Below, one piece after another: positions 46,104 through 57,741 of a stretch of 64,000 nucleotides of DNA (position 1 is its first letter; every line of letters begins with the position of its first letter). This stretch comes from Clarireedia homoeocarpa. Taxonomy: Eukaryota > Ascomycota > Leotiomycetes > Helotiales > Rutstroemiaceae. The stretch lies in NCBI GenBank assembly GCA_001465935.1, contig LNKV01000007.1:62001-126000 (forward strand), in the 5' to 3' direction. A program made the position numbers and the translations under genes. The notes beneath the pieces are model-generated. The model was not told where the DNA came from and did no database searches. It saw nothing but the letters and a program-made list of their open reading frames with translations.

Positions 46104-48225
46104 CTACTTGAAAGCCAATCTCACAATACTAAACAGCATATTCTGCAAAACATGCACCATAACCACTACTCCAGTGGGCAACAGCTCTGGCCAAGATCCC
46201 AAATCTCTCTTTCCCTCCCCAGTAACATCGATGTTCCAACCGAACCACACTATTCTTCTCGTGATCCAGCCTGCAATGATCTCGCAAGCCCATGTCACAA
46301 TACTAGCGTAGAATGTAAGACGAAAGTCATATTGTGCGCCGCCGCCGCGGCTCCCACCACCAATGGGGATTTTGGTGGGTGAAGACGGAAGCGAGGGGAA
46401 CGAAGGGAAAGTAGAGATTGTTGAGTTTGGCGGGGGCGGGATGATGAGAGCATCAAAAGCGAAATAGGGATAGACGTCCTTATTACTACCGTAATGTAGG
46501 ACGAGGATACTACCCAGGAAGGTAAGCATACTGACATTTTCAGTCAACCCTCGGAGGAAGATATTTCGAGTACAGAACTTTTGGTAAGAGGTGTACGATT
46601 GGCCATTCATATACAGGAGCTGCAGAAGAGAGTGGAATGGTTGAGAGATCGTAAGGGGTGCGAGGAGGATGACGAACGATGAAGACATTATCTGTAGGTA
46701 GACGAATTGTTGGGGTGATCGAAGACGTGCGTATAAGGCGCGGACATATGTTTGATAAGTCAAGGCAAAGTAGCTATCCTTTTATTAGCGATGTGTGGAC
46801 ATTGAACATGTGACCGGATGCTTACAGTTTGAAGATCCAGCCAAGGGGGTAACTGCCGACTCTTTCTCCATCGTCACCCCCAAGGATCCATCCGCATAGA
46901 CCATCCAGTAAATGCACTGTCACTACCCAGCTGTAAACATATACAAGTGTCTCGATGGTGCTGTGTGGCAGAGTTCGCAGATAGATCTCCGCATACGTCT
47001 CTCCCAAAAGATAGGTCAGGATAGCGATTGAAAGAGCTGCACAAAACCACATGAACCTCACAAAACTGGCCGGTAGCCAACCCTTTTTCAACATACGCGC
47101 GGCATCCCTGGATCGGTACATGTCATCGGATGCTAAAGCAACTTCCAAAGGAGAGTTCAGGCCGAATGAGGTGTGATTGCGACCCACCTTCGGCCTTCGT
47201 GGCCGATCTCCTGCATTTATGCTGTCAGCGTCTCCAGTCCACCAGGAAGACGTAAATAGTCGCTGGGTCTCGGAAAGAGGATTGCGAAGACCGAGATGTC
47301 GTTCATGGTTGAGCAGGATACCAAAGGCAATCATTAAGGGCATAGCCATGGCGAAGAATGTCCAGCATATCCACGCAGTATTATGTGTTGTGATATATCG
47401 CAGTTCAGGTATACAATAGAAGGGAATTGGTGCAGCAATAGACATCGCAGCTATTATAGAGACTGTGACTGGGAAGCCTAATGTTTGTGGCCACCTGTGG
47501 CAGGTTAGCATTATGAATGTCTAGCATGAGCAAGTTGGATTTACCAGTTGAGCGAATAGATATTGAACACTTTCGTAATCCACATCAGCGCTGTCAGGTT
47601 GTAGAATCCATAATATACAAACAAGAAGAACCAGAAGTTGATCTGAACTCTGGCTTCTCCGTAACCTGGTATCCTATGTCCAAAAATATACGGCGGCAAG
47701 CTTCCCACCTCGTCTTCATCGTCAGGGAAGTCGTATTGCGGAAACGGTAAGGCGCACCATGCAACAGCCTGGCGATATGAAGTATTAGTAGAGTGTTCCT
47801 CTTGGGCCATGGGTCTTGGGCCAGCGAAAGCTCGGAGGTGTTGCAGTCTTGTTGCAAAATGAACTCACCAGAGTAGCCGGTAACACAACCAACACCGTCC
47901 AACGAGTCCACCATTTGTCCACCACTCTTGCTACCGCACTTTGCTTCGGTTCTAGCCATAGATCCTTCATCGTTCTGCCCCACTTCGTCATTCTGTCGCA
48001 CCCCTCATCCTCACTGTCGTTGGCCTCTCTTTCATCGTTGGAAGCTCCCACACCGAATACAACCCCAAGTCCATCTACGTTAAAGCCCAGTAAACCTCTT
48101 TTTCTCTCTCCACCAAATCTATGCGAATCTGGCACTGCCCGAAATCTACCGAGTAGCGGAGCAGTCTCATTAGTAAAGGCGGTGCGCCATTCGCTGCCCT
48201 GTTGGAAAGCAAAAAATGAAGGCAT
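46104..48225 (-). CDS. Polytopic integral membrane protein of unknown function, 639 aa
   Basis: Exons on the minus strand: 48225-47869, 47768-47545, 47494-46826 and 46773-46104 (640 codons with stop). Introns run GTGAGT to CGCCAG, GTAAAT to GCCACAG, GTAAGC to GGATAG, all in frame. A hydrophilic 105-residue N-terminus is followed by about eight to ten hydrophobic segments, starting with WTVLVVLPATLAVAWCAL at the first junction and ending with VVVMVHVLQNMLFSIV. Between them is a soluble loop of about 75 residues with SWWTGDADSINAGDRPRRPK. A Ser/Pro/Gly-rich loop of about 40 residues precedes the last two helices. Acidic/aromatic loops (FPQYDFPDDEDE) face one side. I do not recognise the family; the number and spacing of helices fit a transporter-like or ER/vacuolar membrane protein, but no motif proves it. 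Confidence 0.82.
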
Positions 48226-49128
48226 TTACGGTTATTCCATGCCAGTTCTCTATGAGTTATAGAAGGAAAGTTCGTTTGCGATAGGAAAGTACAAAATCAC
48301 GCACAAAAGAAAGAAACAGACTGCGAATAAAAAGAGATACTGTGAATGAGACCTACCCTATTGATGATGAGCAGGTGTCTTTTTTTTTTTGGTCCCGCGG
48401 ATGTTTAAAAATTGGAAGCTTGACGCGGTAATTGCAATTTCTGCAGGGTTGCGATGCTGTAGCGCGAGCGTAGTCCTTATCGGATATGGCTTCGGCGGCG
48501 GGGGTTTGTGATAAGAAGAAAAAAATTTGAGGAAATTCTGAGGATATTCCAGGTCATTTGGACATTTTGGACATTTTGGACATTTCCTAATGAATGAGAG
48601 TGAATAGAATCGACATCCAATATAAGTCATGAGGAGCAAATGAAAGAAAGGCGTACCTACTGTAATGGTAAAATATATAACAATATGTATGTAATATGTA
48701 ATATATAATATATAAAATATAATATATAATATATAATGTATACCGTGAGGCAAAGAGAGTGTCGTTTTAAAGAAGTCGCGCTTTTTATTTTGTTCACTGT
48801 AAGTAATATACTGTCCTCCCACAGATATGATAGTATCTTCAACGTATTTCTCCTTGCTAACTTTTCGTATCATATCCATTTGCAGGTGCAGTATATCCAT
48901 TTGCAGGTGCAGTATATCCGAAAGAGCCAAAGTGCGCAATCCAAACAGTGGTAAAATTCCTGTCCTTCCCTTCGCACCCAGACAGCAAGTTACTCTCGCC
49001 GTCTTCTCGTTGAAAAGCATTCAACACAATGCTGTCTATATCCAAATGCTCAAAGCCCTAACCAACTCCAACGAAACTTGCAAAGGGTTGGCAAAAAAAT
49101 GCGGGTGAGGTGATGATTTGTCCATGAC
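48226..49128. other. Intergenic region, promoter of the membrane protein gene
   Basis: 903 bases with an ATTTTGGAC triple repeat at 48560-48585, an AT-rich (AATATAT)n block at 48670-48740 and a 21-bp tandem duplication at 48873-48915. No gene called. Confidence 0.55.
48873..48915. repeat. 21-bp tandem duplication
   Basis: Two identical head-to-tail copies of a unit containing CCATTTGCAGGTGCAG. The unit carries an E-box-like CAGGTG. Confidence 0.85.
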
Positions 49129-49870
49129 TTAATTTCCACCTCCCATGTTATCGCGCAATAATGTGGCGACAGGAGCGTTGAGCTTGTCGCGTCCTTTCAA
49201 GAAATCCAATTCCAAAATGAACAAATATCCCATTAAGTTTCCTCCCAATTTCTCAACAAGCTTTCCTGCAGCCTGAGCAGACCCACCTATCAGAAAATGT
49301 CAGCCAAGTGTTCCCCTCATCGCAGCGCGGGCGGTGTTGGCAGGCCTGATGGTCGCTGTGGAATTTTATTAACTTACCAGTAGCAATAATGTCGTCTACT
49401 ACGAGTACCGTCTGCCCGGGTTTGATGGCGTCCTGTTGGATTTGGAAAAAATCCTGACCATATTCTTTGTCGAAAGAGGCTTCTTCGGTGGGCCCAGGAA
49501 GCTTTCCCCTCTTTCTTACAGGAGCGAATCCAGCTCCCAAGGTTAAAGCCAAACTTGGACCAAAGAGGAATCCTCGAGCATCGAGACCAACGATAACATC
49601 GGGCTTCTTCCCATTATCGAAGAGGAGAACTTGTAATTCGAGGGCTCGGATGAGAGATTCATGGAGGGAGTGGGAGGCGAAGAGAGGGAGGATATCCACA
49701 AAGTCGATGCCCGGTATAGGGAAGTCGGGAAACTGTCGAAGAGATTGGCGTAATTTTAGGGTTACGCTGGTGAGTTCGGAGGTGCTGGAGGAGGTGGTGG
49801 GGGAGTGTCTTCTCGCGGCATTCTCAGTAGATGTTGGTTGATTTGGTTCGAGGGATTGTTGGGAAGTCAT
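49129..49870 (-). CDS. APT1: Adenine phosphoribosyltransferase, 216 aa
   Basis: Exons on the minus strand: 49870-49378 and 49286-49129 (217 codons with stop). The 91-bp intron (GTAAGT to GATAG) splits the PRPP-binding motif VLVVDDIIATG-GSAQ at residues 155-169, which is the family's catalytic signature. Other hallmarks are FPDFPIPGIDFVDILP, GLDARGFLFGPSLAL and APVRKRGKLPG. The enzyme makes AMP from adenine and PRPP in purine salvage in the cytosol. The N-terminal 35 residues are Ser/Thr-rich and longer than in yeast Apt1. The first ATG (MTSQQSLEP) is preferred; a longer frame reaches upstream to 50116 but its extra codons look like leader sequence. The permease at 20-22 kb could supply the base, but the two genes are not linked. 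Confidence 0.94.
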
Positions 49871-50201
49871 CGTGAAGAGAAGAAGAAGAAAGGTCAGATT
49901 TAAGAGATGGGTTGGGTGAGCAGGTTGTATACTCCGTAGACCAAAAAAATTCTCCTCTAGGATATGCGAGATGCGTGATGCGGCGACCCTCGGGCAGCTA
50001 CTGGCTAGAGAGACCAAGGGAGTGGAGGGGTTTGTTTTGGAGAGAGAAAGCTGCGGGCACGGATTGCAGGGAGGGAGGAGGGAAGAGGCAGCCAAGGAAC
50101 AAGGAATTGTCTGCAAGGATGCGGAGGAGGATGGGAAGCAGGGAGGCCCACAGCAAATAAGCTATTCGACTCGCATGCAACGATTACCTGGATGCGCTTG
50201 G

Positions 50202-50320
50202 ATGTATGTGTGTTTGTATGTGTTTGTATGTGTGTTTGTATGTGTTTGTATGTGCTTGTGCTTGTATGTGCTTGTATGTGCTTGTATGTGCTTGTATGTG
50301 CTTGTATGTGTATGTACGAG
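50202..50320. repeat. Tandem decamer (TGTGCTTGTA)n and variants
   Basis: About eleven units. Upstream units read TGTGTTTGTA and downstream units TGTGCTTGTA. Open frames on both strands here are repeat artefacts. Confidence 0.9.
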
Positions 50321-50464
50321 TGTAAGTGTATAGGTGTGCTTGAGGATACTCTCGATAGAAATCCGTTCCTGGCTTCGGAGGCTTTTGGCTTTGGAGGGGG
50401 CAGAGAAGAAAAAATGGTTGGGCCATGCAGACCGAATTTTCACGCAAGATGGCCTGATTTTCTG

Positions 50465-50572
50465 GCTTCTTTTTTATGCTCTTTTTTATGCTCTTTTTAT
50501 GCTCTTTTGCATGCTCTTTTGCCTTTCTGCCCTTTTGCCTTTCTGCCCTTTCGCCTTTCTGCCCTTTTCGCC
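50465..50572. repeat. Pyrimidine-rich tandem repeats
   Basis: Two nested families: CTTTTTTATGCT-like units followed by TTTTGCCTTTCTGCCC-like units, three to four copies each. Confidence 0.8.
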
Positions 50573-53500
50573 TGCAGCACAGTTGGTTGGCAAAGGCTCG
50601 CAGTCCAGTCCATATTGCATAGGATGAAAAGGAAGTGGTTCGTGGTGCTACTTCGTACGTGCAACGCAACCGCAACTAGAGCAGTGGAGAGGAGAAGTAG
50701 CTCCGGCTCGGTAAAAGACTCGGAAGATTTGGCCATTCTAGCACGAATACAAGTAACGGGTCAACGTTGTGTTGTGTAATGCAACCAATGTTGTAGCTGC
50801 CTCTCGGACACATGTCGTGATTCGGTGATTTCGTAATTTGGTAATTTGGATGATGGAGAAAGCGACCTTTGTGATACCTGCAATAGCAACCGTCTATCCA
50901 AGACTTGGAGGCATGTAGCATGGAGGGGTAAACGGCTGTGACTGCTCAATGCTGTGATGGAGGTGGGGTGGATGTGATTGTTTTGGTGGCTTTTTGCTTT
51001 GGCTCTGTCTCTGGCTCTGGCTCTGGCTCTGGCTCCAGCTTTTGGCTTTCTCCATGCCATGGCAAGAACCTACAGTCTCCCCTATCCCCATGGCTACGAT
51101 GATGACAACGCATCTGCCTAGAACATTTCTAGCAACATTGCTACTCTGGACTTACTCGGTGACATCGTATGTCTGCGTGGTGCGGCTGCTTCGCACATCG
51201 ACTTCCTAACCCCATAAAGCGGAGAGAAAAGCCCTCACAACAGAGTCATGAATAGTACCGGGGTATAATCCTGTCCTGTTACTATGTACCACCACTCGTG
51301 CAGCCGTTGAGCATCCGGTATCCACTCAGAGTCGATATGCACCTTCATCCCGCCCATCGAGATGCTTCGGGAAAACTGTTTTGGAACAACCCGGCACCCT
51401 CGCACTCTCGTCTCCAACATCCGATAGATCAGAATTACCTTGACAACCTGGTTATAAAGTTGTAGAGTTTTGATATAACTACTTAATCAATCTTCTAATT
51501 ACAAACCTCATCATCGTATTGCCGGCCCAACAGCCGCTCAACTATTACCGCATCTGTCGCGACCACCTTTCCATCAAGACCCATCTATATCAGCCCTTCC
51601 CATTCTCACTCCACCACATCCTTCCTCATTTTGAAACAGACAAAGAAGGAAATCCCGCTCGATCAATGTGATGAGGTGGTTGCCGGCTTATCCAATCACG
51701 GCCCGAATCCGGTGCTTTCTATGTCACCTATATCAACATTGTGGGTGGCCACCATTAATCCCTTCGTGTTTATTGCTCGTGCTCAGCCGTCACTTCTTTC
51801 ACATCCCACACATAGTGTGAGGTGAGACGGTCAAGTCGAGATCACTATGCAGTCCTAACACCTCCACTATCCAAGTACGTACAATGTGCACGTTTGGGGC
51901 AGTTGAGTAAAGCTCTGGTCACTACCGCTACACCCATGCACTCTCAATGTCCTCCTATTCTGCTCGGTCCGGTTGAAGTTGTGCTCCGCGCAGAGACCTG
52001 AGACCCGGGAGATAGAATTGACACGGAACTCTGCCAAGGTGCCCCGTCAGCCAAACATAACTTCTAACAGCGGTATCCACGCAACATACAAAGATGTCGA
52101 GAACACATTTGAATATATTGCAAGGTTCCCTCACAGGGGGGTGCACGACATCCCGCAGTAGCGTTATCGATAAGGCCATAAGTAGCACAGAAGCCATATT
52201 ACACTCTTCTGCTTTCTTCTCATCTACTTGGATATGATCTATTCATTTTATCTGACCGCTCAACTTGCATGCTATATGGTTGCGATGGCATCGCTGGGTA
52301 TCCAGACAATTGTTTCGAGATCAGTCAGATCCATCTTGGAAGGAGTGTACGCCGGATGAGCAACGTTCCAATTTCACACAGTTTGGAAGTAATGCAATGG
52401 TCTAGACTTTCAGGGGCCACAATTTCTTTCGGACGCTGTCGGCCAATCTCTTCCTTGATTTGCTCCATCCACACTGTTTTCTCGGACGGATTTGACATTC
52501 CATTGCAACAGATTGAGCCTTTTCCGACAGGCCAATCAATACTGGAGCTATACTTCACATTACTGGCTGTTCCGCCTCTAGGTTAGCATGCTAAAAATAC
52601 ATACTGGGTCCGGGATACTCAGAGCGACCGGATCGAGAGTGCAAGTGCCGTTATCCCAACATGCCAAACAGGCACTGAAAGAAAGCTGACAAAACGCGGA
52701 ACCAAGAGTCCTACCCTTTAGAGAATCTGAAAGAGCGGTGGAAATTTTCTACTGTACATTATTCCCCAAGTTCCAACGCAGTACCTGCATGCAATGAGCT
52801 TGGTTGCTTTGCATTTCGAAAGCTCGTCGTGGCTATTAGCCGAACCAGTGTTGAGCCGTATATCCCGGATCTTCCACAGCAGCGATGTATATAATTGTAT
52901 GACATTCGTTATGGATGCCTTTGCTGGCAACCTTCCAAAGTGGTTGGTTCAGCTAAAGTTCTAACAGTCCTTCTAACGGACCCTCATCCTCGTGGTTCAA
53001 GAGCAATCAACGGTTCCGGGTAATGGCATTCTCCCCAGCATGATCGATCACACAGCTTGAAATCTAAGATATCTCATTTGATCGAGCGATTGCATGCCTA
53101 GAGCATCGGCGGATGTATATGTTTCGTCCTGTTCACCGCTCAACTGTCAGCTCATCTCGCCACGGTCCCATCTCAGTGACTTGTGTTGACCGTTGATTTG
53201 ATTTTGTTAGTTGAACAGAAGTGTGTCACTTCACTCGCTGGCCAGCACCATCTAGATACTTGTGAAAGTTCAATATCAGCAAATCGGGAATCACTGGGCG
53301 GGGTTGCAATGACCATCGATGAGACGTAAAAGATCGCGCCCTTCCTTCTCACAAACTATTCTAGCCGGGCACCCTGCCAGCACTGATTCAACTTTTATGC
53401 TAGATATCTAGCACACATAGCAAAGAAGTCTCTGCTGGGAACTTTGTCATCGTAACTGAAAGAATGAATATTAAAAACTAGAAGAAGAAAGTAAACCTCT

Positions 53501-53580
53501 CACGGCGCAATAATCGAAACAGCGAATGAGATCCCTTGCCTATCCTACTAAAAGAAATTATGAAAATGAAACGGAAGGTA

Positions 53581-56530
53581 TTATGATTTCACAGAAACGC
53601 TTTCATCCAAGTGTTCATAGTCGAAGCCGCCAACAACGGCTTCCGCACTGTCGCCAATATTATCATGATCAATCAGAACCCATCCTTGCGCCTCCGCATC
53701 ATGTTGTCCATTCAGATCCGCACCATGATATCCCAGACCATTTTCCTGCTTAGCATTCTCCGTTGCCTCTACAGCCCTCTCCAGCGCCTCTATATCCACT
53801 ATGCCAGTAGCTCCGGCACTGACAACTGCAACTTCCTGAAACGCCTCCCGAGTCTGGGCTTGTGCTTGAGCTTCCTCTTCTGCAGTCGCCTGCTCAATCC
53901 ACGGTAGCAGCTTCGATTCAATGCTCCCCTCAATGTAGTTATTCACCGCACCGTTCTGTTTATTCGGACTACTGCTTAACACCACATTGCTCCACGGCAG
54001 CCCATCATGTCCCTCGGTCTTTCCTGTATCTCTCAAACTCGTATCTAGAGTATTCTCCTCCATCTCATCATGCTGTTCCCAGCTTGCATGTGCTTCGTGG
54101 CTTTTCTCCTCATCTGTATCCGTCCCATTTGTCCCCGGCCACCCAGTATTCAATTTCTCCATCTGCCCCGCCGCACCCGCCGCCCCCGTATCCGGCCACA
54201 CCAACTCCCCCTTCCCCTCATGACTCTCCTTCCCATCCGCAGCCCCCGTTTCCCACCCCTGCCCCGCATACCCATCCCACCCCGCATCCGTATCAAACAC
54301 CTCTCCCGCCCCCTGCAAATGCCAATTCCCCCCCACCACCACCCCATCCCCATCATCATACTCCCCCAGCGCACCTCCCAATCCCGCGTTCGCATGCACA
54401 GAAAATAAATTATCCAACTGCCGCTCCTCCGCATGCAAATCCACAAGCGTCGCCTCGCTATCCGCCACCGTCCCATGCGACGCAAAACTCAACCCCTCGG
54501 ATACAGTCATCGACATGTCGAATCCGGCGTCCGACGGGTACGCATATACCTGCTGCGTCGCCGCGTCCGGCGCATCGAACGGCGACTGCAAGCCTGCTGT
54601 ATGCGGCGGTGTGGCTAGGCCTTGCACAAAAGGGTCGAGTAGTCCGTTGTGCGATGTCTGCAGATCGCAGTTCGGCCATGCGTTGTGGTTGGTGGTGGTG
54701 GTGGTGTTGTATTCGCTTATAGACGAGGAGCCGAGATGATCGTGTGTATGTGTTTGCGGCGGCGACATACACATGTGTCGTGGCGGAGCGGGATCCACGT
54801 ACCGCCATGTAGTGTCATTACTCTCGCCACTGCGGGACTTGCGAAAAGTCCAGATGAGGATGGCGCGCCGGATAAAGGGCATGCCTTCCCCGGACGAGCT
54901 TTGCAGTTCTTGATACATGGCGATCTGATCGACATAATTGCGGATTGAAGGGCCCGAATTATCGTCGTCGATATTACTGTTGTTATTGTTTTGTGAATAT
55001 GCTGTTGAGGATGTTTCAATTGGATTCCGCTTTTTCTCAAGCTCAAGCTCGAAATGAAGATTCATCAGCTGCGTGAATGTATACGCCCATGTCTCGGCCG
55101 GAATAGCCACTTTGATGCGCGTCTCGGTCGAGTTGTAGCCTAGCACGTACATGGGAAACGCGGTCCCGTTAAGTATCGGATCTTTATACAAGTCGCCGTG
55201 CAGTTCCTGGGGCTTGATCAGCGACGTCACCGACTGCCATGCGCAGCGCGCGAGAGTGCGCCCGGGAAGCACCATCTCCAGACGGGTGAGCAGCTCGGAT
55301 TTATCTGGCGCATGCGTCTTCATCAGGTCCAGCGAGACGTCCATGTGGATTACCTCGCAGTTGAGATTATCTGTGGCGACCAGATGCGCGAGATAGGGGA
55401 AGCGCTGGCGCCAGTGGGGGATAGATTCGAGGGTTCCGCGGGGGCGGGAGGTCGGCGAGAGACCGGAGTAGCGGTGCAGAACGAGGCCGTCGTGGCGGAG
55501 ATCTTGCTCGGTTTTCGGGAGGCCATTGCGCTCGCTGGGGACGGCGAAGGGGGTCATCAGCAGCCAGAAGGCTGAGGGCTTCATTGGGTGGTGGTTGCTG
55601 AGGATGAGTCGGTTCCCGTGATCGTATTCGTCGTGGTGATGGGCGGGGAGGCGTCCTTCGGATATGGCGCGCAGAGTGGGGTCATTTTTGAAGGAGTCTT
55701 CGAAGTCGTTTTTGGGATCTGTTTTTGGGGGGAAGAGTTGGTGGTCTAAGGTTGTGTGATATAGTATTAGCTTATTGAACTCCATCTATACTATACCATA
55801 TACTTTTCAAGAGATGGAGGGGATATCATACAAGCAGGGTGATCTCTCAGAAATCCCTTCAGCACCTGAATATGACTCGAAATCTGCTTTCTGTCGCGTA
55901 ACATACTCGGATCTGGTGGCTCCCCTGGCGCAAGTGTGCCGAGATATGCCAACCAGAGGTATTCCTTGATGAGCTCGTTTCTCCCATGCGGTTTATTCTT
56001 GTATGAGAACTTCCTCCTTCCCATTCGTGGAATCTTCATGAGAGCTTTTTTGTGTTCTTATTAGCCAAGTTCAATGTAGTCTGTTCAAGCAACAACATCG
56101 AGTATCTCCAATCCATCACTTCCACACCATCTGCTTCATGTTACAATCTTCAAGTCCACCCAATCCAACAGATTCTACTGAAGAAAAAAACAACCTTCTT
56201 TTCAAACCACCACAGGTTGAAAACAGAAATTAGAGAATGAAAGAACCACATACCATCAAGAAACGCCAGCTCCAGCACATCTGGCCACTTTGTATCTTTC
56301 GCCGAGCCACCATCATGATTCTGTTTCGCGCGATACGCCTGATACTGAGGGGAATCGACGATGGGGTTGCGACTGGCGGTGACGCGTTGTAAACAACGCT
56401 TGTGATGAGACTGCTTGCGCTGCTCTAGAGTGTGACCGAGAGGGGGCTGAGATGGGAGCGGAACGGGATGCGGTTGAGGTTGATGTTGGGAGGGGAGAGA
56501 GATGCTAGGGGGAAGAGGAATGGGATACAT
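53581..56530 (-). CDS. abaA: TEA/ATTS-domain transcription factor (AbaA/TEC1 family), about 884 aa or longer
   Basis: Exons on the minus strand: at least 56530-56254, then 56044-55832 and 55745-53581. The TEA domain is assembled by splicing: KWPDVLELAFLD-ALMKIPRMGRRKFSY, then KNKPHGRNELIKEYLWLAYL and DRKQISSHIQVLKGFLRDHPA, at about residues 80-165 of the minimal model. Intron 2 begins GTATGA and ends CCTTAG. The long C-terminal part is partly disordered, with Asn, Thr/His and acidic Gly/Glu stretches. Family members control conidiophore phialide formation (AbaA) or filamentous growth (Tec1) and bind CATTCY-type sites. The first in-frame ATG is at 56530, but the same frame stays open upstream to about 56840 with plausible coding content and no ATG. 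An upstream exon is therefore likely missing. Confidence 0.88.
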
Positions 56531-56845
56531 TTGCTTACGGGGGCGGTGGGAGTGTGAGTGTGGATGGGGTTGTCGATGAGGTTGGGAGCGTTTGCTGCTC
56601 TCATGATAGGGATGGGTGGGGGAGGGGAAGGAGACGAATTGGGAGTTGCCGGGGGAGGAGGAGAGGGGTGCTTTGATGAGGCGGGTGGAGGGGAGTCGGG
56701 AAGAGGAGGAGGAGGGGATAAACGGGTTGCGCGGAGATACAGTCGGTGGTGTTGCGGAGATTTTCCATCGACCAACCGGCTGGATTGCTGCCAGGCCCAG
56801 AGAGGCTCGAGAATGCTTGCGTCTAGGTTGAGAATCTAGTTACAT
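56531..56845 (-). other. Probable 5' extension or leader of the TEA factor, with upstream ORFs
   Basis: Read in the TEA frame this 300-base stretch has no stop and encodes a basic, then Ser-rich sequence (RKHSRASLGLAAIQPVGRW, then PTVSPRNPFIPSSSSS). It has no ATG in that frame. In other frames it carries an ATG-TAA minimal uORF at 56845-56840 and a 55-codon uORF at 56768-56601. Either it is coding and joined to an upstream exon, or it is a leader with translational control. Confidence 0.5.
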
Positions 56846-57741
56846 ACACAGACGTAGATACCAACACAGTGAGAGACAAGCAGGCAGGCTGTGCAGAGAG
56901 TATACAGATGAGAAAGGAGGGGGAAAAGAATAAGGATTGTAGTGAGAAATGTTTAGAGGAATGGCAATGGCAAAGGGTTTAAAGGAATCAACAGGTTTAA
57001 GAATGAAGGGGGGAAGAGAGTAAGAGGAGATGCTCGAAATGAGTTCACTGCTGAATATGGCTAGCAGGCAGGGTTGGTTTGGCAGATTTGTTTTCTAATT
57101 TTTGAAGGAATAAATAATAAGTACAGCTCCGATTTGTAATGACGAGCTTCCAACGTCTGCAAACGCCACCCCAAGAGAAGTTGAAAGAGAGTTTTTTTTT
57201 GCCCTTCCATGGTTTTTGTTTGAAGGAAGATCTTCAAGCAAGGAAGGCTTTCGCAACAACGCGAGGAATGCTTAATTTGGAGGGGAAATGTTGGATAATT
57301 TCCGGGATATTTGCCCTTTGCTTCACGTTTATAAACACTGGTCTTTTGATAATCATAACAGATAGTGGAAGATTCGTGGAGGAGTTGTGAGTGCGGGTGC
57401 TGCCCCCTTCGTCTGTGGGTTTGGTAGGGAGGATAACGACAACAATAGCAATGGCAACACTTGACTTCAGAATCCTCAACTTACTTTTACAACTGCTTGC
57501 GCTGAAGCGAGAAGCTCTCACACACTGAAAACCACCAACAAATTTTTTCATAACGATAGAACCATCAATTACGAAGGGATTTGGTATCGAAGTCCTCTCT
57601 GTGCAGGGGTAGCACTGAAGATATCGCCGGCAAGGGGGTTAGACGCTTGCCATTTGCGAAGAAATATGTCCAGAAAATTGGTCGCAGTAGAGTATACAAA
57701 TTATTGGTAGTCAAATACCTATAATAATACAATAAATGCTC
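56846..57741. other. Upstream region of the TEA factor and 3' flank of MRD1
   Basis: 896 bases. An ATG at about 57211 (minus, MEGQKKTLFQ) could open an upstream TEA-factor exon, but no convincing donor was found. Otherwise nothing is seen. Confidence 0.45.

Larger units (their letters stand above)
49871..53580. other. Gene-poor stretch of 3.7 kb
   Basis: Upstream of APRT. It contains a decamer array at 50202-50320, a polypyrimidine CTTTTGC/CTTTCTGCC array at 50465-50572, a CTCTGG repeat at 51001-51036, and otherwise ordinary sequence with only short ORFs. I see no gene in 51040-53580. Confidence 0.5.

Noticed and set aside
50202..50779. Overlapping Cys/Val- and His/Thr-rich ORFs on both strands
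   Set aside because: They translate tandem repeats and have no coding signature.
53862..54722. 286-aa Pro/His-rich ORF on the plus strand
   Set aside because: It is the antisense shadow of the TEA-factor exon, caused by its G-rich coding strand; no family features.
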